A program made the translations under genes and the position numbers. Below are positions 9,114-18,812 of a stretch of DNA of 64,000 nucleotides, in pieces (within the stretch, counting starts at the first letter, position 1; each line of letters begins with the position of its first letter). Where the stretch lies: positions 1 to 64,000 of the forward strand of contig JAWKNY010000001.1 of the NCBI GenBank assembly GCA_041391485.1, in the 5' to 3' direction. Source of the DNA: JACKAF01 sp041391485. GTDB lineage: Bacteria; Bdellovibrionota; FAC87; UBA2466; JACKAF01. The notes under the pieces are model-generated. The model saw only the letters and a program-made list of their open reading frames with translations. It searched no databases and was not told where the DNA came from.

Positions 9114-9512
9114 CTAAAGACTTTGTTTTTCTAAGATGGAGTCTTGAATATGGATGAGATACCAGCTTTGCCCGCTTTTTTTGAAAACAAAACCAATATA
9201 TAGCTTCCACCGGAACTTTTGCCCGTCTTCGCGCTCGTCCTCATAGGTAACATCGGCTGCAGCAAAAGCTACCTCGCTCCCAACTACCGATTGACGGATT
9301 TTATACGTAAACAGCCCGGTCCTGCTTTGAAAATAGGGTTTTTGCGTTGCCAGAAAATTCTCATAGCCAACGTGAACTTTGCCGTCTGGAAGCACCGCCG
9401 TAATTTCTGCACCGGTAGACAGATAGGTCAGGAAGACATCCCAATTTCTAAGCCTTACGGCCTCCAAAAAGGCAACGAGGGTCTTTTGAAACGACGGCGT
9501 AATTTCGTACAT
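9114..9512 (-). CDS. NTF2-like (SnoaL/DUF4440-type) protein
   Basis: 132 aa from the ATG at 9512, chosen because GGGAGA lies five bases upstream. Layout is that of a cone-shaped NTF2-like domain: an N-terminal helix (FQKTLVAFLEAVRLRNWDVFLTYLS), the turn HVGYENFLATQKPYF, then four beta strands ending in QSWYLIHIQDS. Such proteins bind small ligands or act as simple enzymes; no catalytic residues can be assigned here. It converges with the giant repeat gene with a six-base gap. Confidence 0.7.
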   Translation of the reverse strand: MYEITPSFQKTLVAFLEAVRLRNWDVFLTYLSTGAEITAVLPDGKVHVGYENFLATQKPYFQSRTGLFTYKIRQSVVGSEVAFAAADVTYEDEREDGQKFRWKLYIGFVFKKSGQSWYLIHIQDSILEKQSL

Positions 9513-9740
9513 AATGTCTCCCATCGGTCTTTTAGCTGATCCAGAAGCTTCCCGCAAAACTGCCTCGTATCAATAGTGAAACACAAATAATTCTCAATCG
9601 TGAGAAAGTCAGGCAGAGCAGCCCTCACTGACTTCTTGGGCAGATAAAGGGCACAAAAATATACCCATGTAATATTAAATACTTAGGCACAAGCTCTGGA
9701 TTTTCTACGGCAGTTACATTAGAAAAAACCGTTCCCCGTG

Positions 9741-9756
9741 TGGCACGGGGGTTGCT
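9741..9756 (+). promoter_or_regulatory. Consensus sigma-54 promoter of the 9815-15826 operon
   Basis: TGGCACGGGGGTTGCT matches the -24/-12 consensus TGGCACG-N4-TTGCW at every defined base. The expected transcription start is near 9768, leaving a leader of about 47 bases before the ATG at 9815. Activation therefore needs a sigma-54 enhancer-binding protein; the regulator at 53-1462 is the only one in the window. Confidence 0.92.
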
Positions 9757-9814
9757 TTATAGCTTTCTGGGAGGAAATCCGGGCGCATTCCGCACCGGTT
9801 GCAAATACCACATC

Positions 9815-10525
9815 ATGAATCTATTGGAGTCTTTCAGCATACCGACGGCCCCGCCCTCGGTTCTTGAGTTGGCAGGACCGATCGCAAATCGACCTATTGC
9901 CCACTTGGCCGACGGTAAGAGAGTCCAACTGATATCCCGCCACACGCCTCTAATAGAAGACGTCGACGCTTTGGTTCGCGACAAGTATTGGACGAAGTTA
10001 CATGCGAACCACGACGAAGCGCGTTCACTCTACGCCGCCCTCTTCGACGACTCCAAATCCCCGTCTCTTTTGGCGTGTGTCGCCCTTCTCGGTGCCGCTC
10101 CAACCCCGTTTTTTCTGAACAATACTTGAATGTTTCGATTGAGGAGTCGATTTCCGCGAGCGTCTCCAGACCGGTTTCCCGATCTGAAATCGTGGAACTG
10201 GGCAGTCTCGTTTCCCGGACCCGTGAGAAGCGCGCAAGGCCTCCTTCAAATCGTACCGTGTCTGTTGTGGGCAATGGGTTACCGCTACGTCCTTTGTACC
10301 GCCACCAATTACGTTCAACGTATTATGAAGCAAGCCGGGTTCGAGTTTGTTCTCGTTGCCAAAGCCGATCCCCAGCGCCTGGATCCCGCTAGTTTGCCGA
10401 AATGGGGCCGTTACTATGAACATGAACCTTATACTGGTTGGTTTTCCCTCGATGTCCCCAACAAAACCGCATTGACGCTTGCCACTTTGTCGGCCCCAAC
10501 CTCGCTGGAAATCTGCCGTGTGTGA
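9815..10525 (+). CDS. Thermostable-hemolysin family protein (frameshifted)
   Basis: About 237 aa over two apparent frameshifts (near 10110 and 10235). Family hallmarks appear in order: HANHDEARSLYAALF, SEQYLNVSIEESIS, SRSEIVELGSLV, GYRYVLCTATNYVQRIMKQAGF, VAKADPQRL and WGRYYEHEP. The family is named for a Vibrio hemolysin, but its pattern (a VE-G-L strand, then a TAT...G segment) resembles GNAT and LuxI-type acyltransferases, so an acyl-transfer role is plausible; that is inference. First gene after the sigma-54 promoter; its stop overlaps the start of the ligase gene. The ATG at 9815 has no strong ribosome site. Confidence 0.8.
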
Positions 10526-12063
10526 GTCAAGCTTCAAGGACTCGGTTTGGCGTTCGCTTGAAAGTCCATCGGACTACGCTCTTACGCGTTGCGGTACCGT
10601 ATTGGCAACGACTGCCGATCTACGAGCGAAAATAACGGCCTTAAGAGACGCCCTCACCGCAAACGACTTCGACGTTAGTGGCAAGGTTGTTGGTATTTTT
10701 GCAGGATCGCAGGTGGACTTCTTTGCCTGTGATCTTTGTATAATGCAGAACGAGGCGATTAGTCTTCCCATTCCACTTGAGTTTACTGATGCACAAATTC
10801 GCCACCTACTCCAAAACTGCGACCTCGCACTCTGTACGGATCGTTTCGGTGCCCAGCGTCTCCTAGGCATTGCCCCCGAGCTACCAATTTTCTGCGCTTC
10901 TTCACTTTCGTACGTTAGTTCTGGACACGCGCACACGTCGATAGGTCCCAAGCTACGGAAACTAGGCGTCTCTAAAGTCATTCATACTTCGGGTACAACA
11001 GATTTACCCAAGGGCGTTCTGGTTACAGATTCCGCCCTGGGGCGAATGCTCGACAATCTTTCAGAGTGTGTATCCCCTTTGGGCCCGATTTACGCTGCTT
11101 CTGTTTTCCCACATTCGACGCTAATTGAGCAGCTGCTTAGCTTTTACCTACCGCTGACCACAGGAGGACGCACTCATTTGCTTCCAACTCCTCTGGGCTC
11201 ATTCACCACTACCGCAGCCGAAGCAGCTAGTTATATAGAGGCACTGTGCGAAATCCCGTTTAACTTTGTTTTCCTACCCCCCCGACTTCTAGAGGAGCTT
11301 CTGGTGTTTGCCGATGAATGGCGGCTCCGCGATTTGGCTCCCGCCCAAGTCTTTCAATCAAATCGGAAAGCAATTCTCGCCACGGGCGGAGCTCCAAGTG
11401 GAGCTCATGTTTTAAGATCCTTGACGGACTATGGGTTTGAAGTCCTACAAGGATATGGACTCAGCGAGAATACTTCCGTTGTGTCCTGGAACACGCTATC
11501 AGCAAATAAGATTGGTTCGTCCGGGAAGCCCTTGCCAAATACCGTGATTAAATTTTCACCAGATGGAGAAATTCTAATTAACTCGCCCACTCTGGCAGCG
11601 GGCTACCTTTCAGAACCGCGGCAGATACTTCCACTTGCAATCGGTCCGGACGGTTTTCTCGCCACGGGCGATCTCGGATACGTGGATGACGACGGCTACC
11701 TTTTCATAGAGGGTCGCAACACGGACGTACTAAGCCTTTCCCATGGAAGGAATGTCAATCTCGCCTGGGTAGAAGCCCGGTTAAGAGAAAGTTCTTTACT
11801 TCAAAACGCAATCGCATTGGCTGCGGGGCTTGACCATTTAGAAACTTATCGTCATGGCTAGAAGCGAATCCGTTCCCACAATAGCGATTGAGGCCGTAAT
11901 TCAGGGATTGAACGCGGATCTGCCAACTTTTTGCCAGATTCGGGCCTGGACTCTTGTGCCGGATACCCACGATCTGCTAAGAACTGCCACTAGCGCCGGG
12001 GGCAAGGTGAATCGTGCGGAACTCGATCGCGCACATTCTCTTTTTGATTGGAGAAACCTGTGA
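10518..12063 (+). CDS. AMP-forming acyl/aryl-CoA synthetase-like ligase (one frameshift)
   Basis: About 515 aa, in the ANL superfamily, activating a carboxylic acid as acyl-AMP. Core motifs: A3 HTSGTTDLPKGVLVT (D where G is usual), A5 GYGLSENTSV, A7 LATGDLGYVDDDGYLFIEGR and A10 GGKVNR with the catalytic Lys. One indel near 11850 splits the C-terminal 70 residues from the rest. The GTG at 10518 overlaps the previous stop, and its own stop overlaps the GTG at 12060, so translation of all three genes is coupled. Substrate unknown; the neighbouring oxidase and hotdog protein suggest a fatty acid. Confidence 0.88.
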
Positions 12064-12719
12064 CCCCCTATCAGATGCTTCAGCAAGCCACTGCGGCCGA
12101 TCTTGAGCGATTTTGCGCAGTCCCGTTCGCGCGACGTTTCTTCGAAGGGCATTCAGTCCCGCTAGAATGTTACGAAGACTTCCTGCGCCAGGCCTACCAC
12201 CGGGTAAAGCACACAGTACCTCTTTTGGCTGCAACTCTGGCCAATCATCCAGAAGAGCCGGTGCGTTCAGCTCTCAGACACTACATTAATGAAGAGTTTG
12301 GACACCAGGAATGGGTACTGAGCGATCTCAGGAGTCTTGGGGTTGACGTAAACGTTGTACGCGCCGAAAAACCTTATCCGACTGTAGACGCACTCATCCA
12401 TGCGATGTACTGGAGCATTTACAAAGTCAACCCCTGGTGCATGTTCGGAATGATTTATGTCCTTGAAGACATGAGCGTACGCATTGCGCACAAGATGGTG
12501 GCGGCAATTAAGCGTGATTATGATTTAACAGCAAAGAGCTTTGTCTACCTTTCCACCCACGGCGACGTAGATGTGGATCACACGGAATTCTTGCAAAATA
12601 CAATTGATTCTAATCTTCGAAATGACAGTGATCTTGCAGACGTAATACAAACCGCCAAAACCGTCTACCGTACCTGGGGAGAAGTTTGGCGCGATCACTC
12701 CGAAAAATATAAATTATGA
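12060..12719 (+). CDS. Haem-oxygenase-like diiron oxidase (UndA/PqqC/TenA-like)
   Basis: 219 aa from GTG 12060, preceded by TGGAGAAACCT; a TTG 12 bases earlier is weaker. All-helical fold with metal-ligand patterns of HDO enzymes: QAYHRVKHT, NEEFGHQEW (E...GH), YVLEDMS and DVDVDHTEF (D..DH). Characterised relatives such as UndA convert medium-chain fatty acids to terminal alkenes, and others oxidise amino-acid derivatives. The start overlaps the ligase stop (GTGA) and the stop overlaps the next start (ATGA). Exact reaction is unknown; thiaminase activity is unlikely given the E-GH and DH patterns. Confidence 0.82.
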   Translation: MTPYQMLQQATAADLERFCAVPFARRFFEGHSVPLECYEDFLRQAYHRVKHTVPLLAATLANHPEEPVRSALRHYINEEFGHQEWVLSDLRSLGVDVNVVRAEKPYPTVDALIHAMYWSIYKVNPWCMFGMIYVLEDMSVRIAHKMVAAIKRDYDLTAKSFVYLSTHGDVDVDHTEFLQNTIDSNLRNDSDLADVIQTAKTVYRTWGEVWRDHSEKYKL

Positions 12720-13375
12720 GGAAGCCGATGAAGTTAGTTATGGCAACAGTTATGCTTAGCCTTTTGATAACTCCAACAAGACCCGCACGTGCAGTTGAAG
12801 TGGACCCGATTCTATGTGCGTATACGGCGGCAAGTGCTGCAATCGGGGGGGTAGGCTTCCTGCTCGGGCGCCTCTCTCGCAGAACGAGAAGTGAGCGCTC
12901 CCCCAAGGCAAACGTCGAGTTAACCCCTGAAGAGATTTTAGGAGAAAATATGTTTACCCATGCCATCCAAATAAAGCCTCGTTTTTCTGACTTCAACATG
13001 CAGGGAATCCTAAAGGGATCTCTACATTTTGATTTTGTGTGCGAAACACAGCTGGCTCAGCTGAACAGCCGATACGGAATCAACTTTTCTAAGTACCGCG
13101 AAGCCAACCAAAAGTGGAACATCTCGGATTATCGAATCACTTTCCACGAAGAAAACAAAAGCTTGGAACCTTTTTGGGTCGTTGCGGACGTAGTCAAAGT
13201 GGAAGGATCAACCAAGCTTGTCGCATTTAGCTTCTGGTCCAACAACAAACAGGTTAAATACGCCTCCGGAACCATACAGTTCGATCTGTACGATACAAAA
13301 GACAATCGGTTCGTGCCTATTCCGACAGACGATGCAGAGGCGTTCCGCTCTGCCATCCGGGAGGGTGAAGAATAG
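12716..13375 (+). CDS. Membrane-tethered hotdog-fold (thioesterase-like) protein
   Basis: 219 aa. Two hydrophobic segments at the N-terminus (about 5-22 and 35-52) are followed by a region with the 4HBT layout: KPRFSDFNMQGILKG (compare RFSDLDxxGHVNN), a long helix with CETQLAQLNSRYGI, then strands ending ASGTIQFDLYD and RFVPIP. The usual GHVNN loop is changed to GILKG, so catalytic activity is doubtful. Starts inside the oxidase stop codon. In a ligase-oxidase operon it could bind, release or present an acyl product near the membrane; this is inference. Confidence 0.6.
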   Translation: MRKPMKLVMATVMLSLLITPTRPARAVEVDPILCAYTAASAAIGGVGFLLGRLSRRTRSERSPKANVELTPEEILGENMFTHAIQIKPRFSDFNMQGILKGSLHFDFVCETQLAQLNSRYGINFSKYREANQKWNISDYRITFHEENKSLEPFWVVADVVKVEGSTKLVAFSFWSNNKQVKYASGTIQFDLYDTKDNRFVPIPTDDAEAFRSAIREGEE

Positions 13376-13376
13376 G

Positions 13377-15826
13377 ATGAGTAGACGAGTCCACTCTATT
13401 CCAGTTTGGGGGTGGGCCGTACTGCTTTTGCTCTGTCAGCCAGGTATGTCCCAAACGGATCTGGTCTCGCTAAACGAGAACAGCCAAAACGTCACCGTCC
13501 AACTTAAGCCGCCGGGGGGTGACTGGGGTTCACCTGAAACTTTTCCTTCGCTCGCTGCCGCTCAGCAGTATGCGCTCTCTAAGCGGGCGTTGCATGCACG
13601 CTTCCAAATCAGATTTCAGGCAAGCCCCCTCATGTGTGGGGAAAGTCTCAGAGGACTCTATATGGGGTTCGTCTACGATCAAGACCGGACCTCGCTCAAT
13701 GGAACCGTTATTGGAGCAACTGCCGATCCACACGTTTCCACTCGACGCCTCTCCCTAGTACCACGGGTGTAACTAATACCCGAGTCACTCCTAAATTGTT
13801 CCGGTCCCAATACGCTTACCATTGAGGGGAAGCGCGTCCTCGGCGGTTGGCTCGGGCCGGATCCAAACACTATTCAGATAGGCTCTTTGGAGGCGGCGCA
13901 AAACCTCGCTCTCTACAACGAGGCCGTAACCCCACTACTTCACCGAGACATCGGGGTATTTCTTCTCGCGATCGCGTTCGTGCTCTTTGGCCTCTTTTGG
14001 CGCTCGCCACAGAACCGCGAAGAAACCTCTTTTGCATTCTTTACGTTGATGGTCTCGCTGCTAAGCCTCTCCTTGAGTGGGTGGTTTTACCGATACTCCG
14101 ATTTTCCATTTCTGAATTTTCGATTGCACGTACTTATCGTCTGTTGCGCTCTTAGCGCTCAGATCCGATTCGTGTCTCTTTATCGGGGTTTTAAGCCGCT
14201 AGAGAAGCTGTCCAATGTGTGGTTCCTACTTGCGGCACTTATATTGTTCGGACTTCCGGCCTTTCTCATCCCCGGCCATCTCGTTCTTTTGACCTTCTAT
14301 TTATATACACTGGTGGTACTCACTTCGCTTTCTTGTGCCCTATGGATATCTCCGGTTTTCCGTATTTCGCAGTGGGGTACATCAAGAACTATTGAGCTTT
14401 GCCTTTTCTTTATCCACTTTGGCGTTTTTTGGGATGTTGCCCGCATATGGAAACTTCACGACTTTGAGAACATTAGTCCCTATACGTATGGCCTCTGCAC
14501 TATTGTGATAGCTTTGGTCTTGGCTTCCCGGCTCACGCAAGTTTTCGAGAATGCTACCCGCACGGTTGTGATGGAGGCCAAAACCAAAGAGCTTTCTATC
14601 ATCGCCCAAACGGTTCGCATGCTGGCACACGACGTACGCCGCCCATTTAGCATGCTCAAAATGGGGTTGGACCAGCTGCGCCTTGCGAGAAACCCTGAAG
14701 AAACGCGCGAACTTGCGGATTACCTGGTTCCCAACGTAGACCGTGCTTTGTTGGCAGTTGATGGGATGGTCCAGGACGTGATGGGCATTGGCCCCGCTGC
14801 CCTTAAGGAAACTCCGGCCTCACCGGCTTCCCTCGTACAGGCGGCTCTCCACGAGTGTTTTCGCCTTCATCCCGATGCCGAGATTTCTCTTTCTTACGAT
14901 TTTGGGCACCGGCACCTGCTCTTAGTGGACTCGCTAAGATCCACCGCGTTCTCACTAATCTTATAGAAAATGCCATCCACGCGATGGGAAAAGAGGGGAA
15001 AATTTGGATTCGCACTGAGGAGAACAAGGGCTGGGCCACCGTTAGCATCAGGAATAGTGGGACCGTCGTTCCACCGGAAAGTTTGCCGCACTTGTTTGAT
15101 CCATTCTTCACTAAGAACAAGAGCCGTGGCACCGGCCTCGGCCTTGCCATCGCCAGAACGTTTGTAGAAAAACATGGGGGGAAAATTTGGTGTGAGTCGT
15201 CGGAGGCTGAAGGAACCTGTTTCTCTTTTATGCTGCCGATCATGGAGGAGCACCCAGACCATCTTAAACACTTGGAACTTCCCGCCCAGAGTTCCTGGTT
15301 CAATTCCGAAGCTCCCTCTACGGCCCCGTCAATCCAAGAAGATCACGTACTGGAAAGAAAACTGCTCAAAATACTTGAACACAATCGATCCCGTCTTAAG
15401 ATTCTCCTTTTGGACGACGAGTACACTTATTTGAGACTTCTCGAACACCAGCTGGCAGTTTCGGATAGTCTAGGCACTTTCTTGGATATTCACTCCGTTA
15501 GAGATCCGGAAACAGCTATCAGATACGCGATCCAAAATGAAATTGACCTTGTGGTTTGTGATATTCACCTTGGAAACGACGAAATGGACGGATTCGCGGT
15601 CACCCGTCAATTGCGGGATCTCGGTTCACAAGCTCATATCTGCATCCACTCCAATAGGGTGACGAGCGAGAACATGCGTACCGCGATAGAAATGGGCGCG
15701 GATCACTGTTTCCCTAAGCCCATGAGCCGACAACACCTCCTAAAGTTCATTTTAGATTATTGCTCTAAATCCAATTGCGAAGTTCACCAACACCCCCAAA
15801 CTAACGATGATAGACTTTCGACGTGA
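13377..15826 (+). CDS. Hybrid histidine kinase with 7TM-DISM sensor (one stop, one frameshift)
   Basis: About 815 aa when bridged. Signal peptide, a periplasmic DISM-type domain (residues about 30-160), seven membrane helices (about 13930-14560), then DHp with H-box LAHDVRRPFSML, ATPase with LTNLIENAIHAM, DPFF, GTGLGLAI, and a C-terminal receiver with LLLDDEY, D in VVCDIHLG and K in CFPKP. A TAA at 13770-13772 interrupts the DISM domain in frame, with homology continuing straight on (RV-stop-LIPESLL), and an indel near 14945 splits DHp from ATPase. The start is two bases after the previous stop. The sensor domain type often binds carbohydrates or small ligands. Confidence 0.85.
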
Positions 15827-15871
15827 AAACTAGGACGGGGCAAAAGGAACAGCCTAGTCCACCCACCAAAG

Positions 15872-16759
15872 CTACACGCTCAGACGACACAAGATGCGCA
15901 GGGCTTTGGCAAGTTTGCGCGCCGCCGGCGACTCCAGATCAGTTTTGCGTTTCACGAGATAAACCGCGTGCTTGGTGTCGTTGAGCTTAGGGGGCAGCGG
16001 CATGGACTCCAAACAAAACTCTCTACGCGTGGTGCGGTTGTGAAGCTCCACGACAAAACGCGGGAGATAGGAAGCCGCTAGGCCTTGCCGACAAAGCTCC
16101 ATCGCCGTTTCCATCATGTCGACGCGGTAGCGCACGTAACGAGGCACTCTATCTTCCGGCCAACCATCAAGACCCTTCACCTTATTGGGAGCGCCTTCTA
16201 CGGGGTGCGCAGGAATCGCAAACGGTATCTTTTCAAAGGGCACGCCACTGAACTGCCCTTTTTTCGAGTACAAACCCATCTCCAAGGCCGTCACCTTCAA
16301 AAAATCCAGATTCTGGCTTGGAATGGGAACATAGGTGATGCCCAAATCCACTTCGTGCTCTTCCAAAGCCCGCTCCATCTCTCCAGGAACCAGCTCACGA
16401 ACCAGTAACGGCACGTCCTGCAGAAACTCCTTCGCGAGCACTCCGGTGAAATAGGTCGTAAACACCTCGAAGGAACCAATACGAACGGGACTTTCTGTCT
16501 CGCGATGGGCGCGAAGGTCCTCGGAGAGCCGCTCCAGCGTTTCGAGCAGCGGACTGGCTTTGCGGGCCAGCTCTCGCCCCCTATCCGTCAGCATCACGCC
16601 ACGCCCCGCCGGAGTCAGAAGCGGCACTCCCACTTCGTGCTCGAGCAATTTGATCGCTTTGGAGAGCGCTGCTGGCGAAAGGTGCAGCAGTTCCGAAGCC
16701 GCTCGCAAACTCCCCGTCTGGGCTACCGTAGTGAAGTATTTCAGACGCGTCGCATCCAT
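15872..16759 (-). CDS. LysR-type transcriptional regulator
   Basis: 295 aa, intact. N-terminal winged helix-turn-helix (residues 1-60: RLKYFTTVAQTGSLRAASELLHLSPAALSKAI), then the periplasmic-binding-like effector domain starting at PVRIGSFE. It converges on the hybrid kinase gene and is divergent from the desaturase gene, with a 233-base gap between the two starts, so control of the desaturase operon is a reasonable guess. No effector can be named. Confidence 0.92.
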   Translation of the reverse strand: MDATRLKYFTTVAQTGSLRAASELLHLSPAALSKAIKLLEHEVGVPLLTPAGRGVMLTDRGRELARKASPLLETLERLSEDLRAHRETESPVRIGSFEVFTTYFTGVLAKEFLQDVPLLVRELVPGEMERALEEHEVDLGITYVPIPSQNLDFLKVTALEMGLYSKKGQFSGVPFEKIPFAIPAHPVEGAPNKVKGLDGWPEDRVPRYVRYRVDMMETAMELCRQGLAASYLPRFVVELHNRTTRREFCLESMPLPPKLNDTKHAVYLVKRKTDLESPAARKLAKALRILCRLSV

Positions 16760-16992
16760 CAGTTAACGATAATCGAAGATCATTTTCTTTTATTCAACGA
16801 TATTCTGCGCTTTGCAGCATCACGCCGAAGCAGCCGAAGACGTCCTTCTCAGGTAAAATTTGAAGAGGGTGGCGCTGCCGCTGTTTCGTGCCCGAAAAGG
16901 GCCAATCCCGCATTGACTGAAGCTCCCTAGCGGCTATATTCCCTAAGGATCAGCGAAGTGCGCTAATCCCGCATCCTCGGAGGAATCGTAAA

Positions 16993-18219
16993 ATGCAGCA
17001 CACGGAAACCGTAAAACTACCTTGGTACAAGAAAGTGAACTGGCCGAACACTCTCTTTCTTGTAGGCACCCCGTTAGCCGCGATCACCCTCACCCCCATT
17101 CACGTTTCTCTCTACGGTTTGAGTTGGGGACTGGTGGTCTTCTTCTTCACCTACGGAATGCTGACAAATCTCGCGGTAACGGCTGGCTACCACCGCCTCT
17201 TTGCGCACAGAAGCTATGATGTAAGCCCCGTGATCAAGTGGCTCTACCTCATCGTGGGCGCCGGTGCCGTGCAAGGCTCTGTGCTGCAGTGGGCTTCGGA
17301 TCACCGTCGCCACCACCGTGAAGTCGACACAAACTCCGATCCGTACAGCATCAAAAAAGGTTTTTTCTACGCGCACATCGGCTGGCTTTTCATTAAGGAT
17401 GATCCTATTTACAAAGATAAGTTTTCGCCGGATCTTCTCGCCGACAAAGCCATCATGTGGCAACACAACCACTACTACCCGCTGGCGATGTTCATGAGTT
17501 TTGGTTTCCCCACTCTCGTCGGTTGGGCGATGGGCAACCCATGGGGCGGCCTAATCATCGGCGGTGTGCTGCGAATCGTATTCACTCAGCACTGCACCTT
17601 CTTCATCAATTCGTTATGCCACATGATTGGCAAGCAGCCCTACAACGACAAGAATTCCGCTAAGGACAATTTCTTCCTGGCGATTTTTACCTGCGGTGAG
17701 GGTTACCATAATTTTCACCACCGCTTCGCATCGGACTACCGCAATGGCGTACGCTGGTGGCAGTGGGATCCCACGAAGTGGTGGATCCAGTCCTTGGCTT
17801 TCCTGGGACTTGCGTACCGTCTGAAGCGCGTATCGAGCTGGGAAATCCTGCGCGCGCGTTTGGCCCAGCAGCAAAAGCAGCTGCTTAGCCGCGGCGTGCC
17901 AGCCGAAACGATCAATGCGCTGAAAACCAAGATGGAAGAAGCCCAAGCCCGCATGCGAACGCTCAAAGACGACTACCGTAAGCTGAAAGCCAGTATGCAG
18001 GCCCAATCCCGGCGCCACATGCTCCATCTAAAAGCGGAATTGAAAGTTGCAAAGTTGGAGTTTAGAATGGCACGCGCACAGTGGGGAGCCTATTTCAAAA
18101 CCTTCATGTTATCCTTCCGGCGGTCAGCAGTAGGGCATAACCTCAGCTTATTTGTACTGCGGTCATTGCTGCGGCGCGATCGCGCGGAGATGCCGCCTTC
18201 CGCACGTTACGAAATTTGA
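16993..18219 (+). CDS. Acyl-CoA/acyl-lipid delta-9-type desaturase with C-terminal coiled coil
   Basis: 408 aa, membrane diiron desaturase introducing a cis double bond into fatty acyl chains. Three His boxes: HRLFAHR, HRRHH and HNFHH (in GEGYHNFHHRF), with membrane helices between (TLFLVGTPLAAITLTP; VVFFFTYGMLTNLAV; YPLAMFMSFGFPTLVGWAM). Beyond the normal core (about 280 residues) is an extra helical tail of about 120 residues with coiled-coil character (LAQQQKQLL; MEEAQARMRTLKDDYRKLKASM). Ribosome site GGAGGAATCGTAAA before ATG. Confidence 0.93.
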   Translation: MQHTETVKLPWYKKVNWPNTLFLVGTPLAAITLTPIHVSLYGLSWGLVVFFFTYGMLTNLAVTAGYHRLFAHRSYDVSPVIKWLYLIVGAGAVQGSVLQWASDHRRHHREVDTNSDPYSIKKGFFYAHIGWLFIKDDPIYKDKFSPDLLADKAIMWQHNHYYPLAMFMSFGFPTLVGWAMGNPWGGLIIGGVLRIVFTQHCTFFINSLCHMIGKQPYNDKNSAKDNFFLAIFTCGEGYHNFHHRFASDYRNGVRWWQWDPTKWWIQSLAFLGLAYRLKRVSSWEILRARLAQQQKQLLSRGVPAETINALKTKMEEAQARMRTLKDDYRKLKASMQAQSRRHMLHLKAELKVAKLEFRMARAQWGAYFKTFMLSFRRSAVGHNLSLFVLRSLLRRDRAEMPPSARYEI

Positions 18220-18812
18220 GACCCAAAAACAAGCAACTCCTGCAGTATTACAAAGTCGGCCTCTCCCTGGAAAGTCACACCTGGCTCCGGGACTCAACGA
18301 GCAAAGTGGCGGTGCTTCAGCAAAGCACGCTCAACTAATGCGTGGCTGAAAAGCCGCGCTGAAAATGCCGGCCGCGACAACGTCTACATTCTGGTCAGCG
18401 TCAAGAATCCTCCTTATTTGCTGGTTTCCGTCGGCGATCGCTTACGAGAGCGCGATGTTTTCCCTCGTCTTGATCGAGACATGCTGATGCGGCTTCTCGC
18501 CGGACGTTTCAGCAACAGAGTTTTGATAAAGGCCTGCTGGAGGGCGCGGCGCTCATCCGCGACACACTCTCCAATCGCATCGACGGCACGGAAATCCCGA
18601 CTTACACGATGATGCTGGCCCAGAAGGCGGCGGCCGCGCAACAGCAGCAGCGCGCACAAGGTGCGGGTCAACCGGGTTTGGGTGGCGGATCGTATCTTCA
18701 CTGGATAGGACTTATCCTCGTCATTGTTTTTGGAATCTGGCTTGCCATCAACATCTACCAAACGCTCGCTACCAAAGCTAAATCCCAGACGCCGATTCAG
18801 GACGGCACCTGA
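18216..18812 (+). CDS. TPM-domain membrane protein (frameshifted)
   Basis: About 195 aa over two indels (near 18340 and 18510). Recognisable TPM-like segments: SRAENAGRDNVYILVSVKN, LVSVGDRLRERDV, then FQQQSFDKGLLEGAALIRDTL. A Gln/Ala/Gly-rich linker precedes one C-terminal membrane helix (YLHWIGLILVIVFGIWLAIN). The TTG at 18216 overlaps the desaturase stop, but the N-terminus is not secure. TPM domains occur in envelope-linked proteins of several functions; the role here is unknown. Confidence 0.6.

Noticed and set aside
9734..9750. GC-rich hairpin CCCCGTG-TGG-CACGGGG resembling a terminator or leader structure
   Set aside because: It coincides with the consensus sigma-54 promoter and lies upstream of the expected transcription start, so it would not be transcribed from there; no T-run follows.
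9740..9814. A GTG start for the hemolysin-family gene at 9740
   Set aside because: It falls inside the sigma-54 promoter; the ATG at 9815 is downstream of the likely transcription start.
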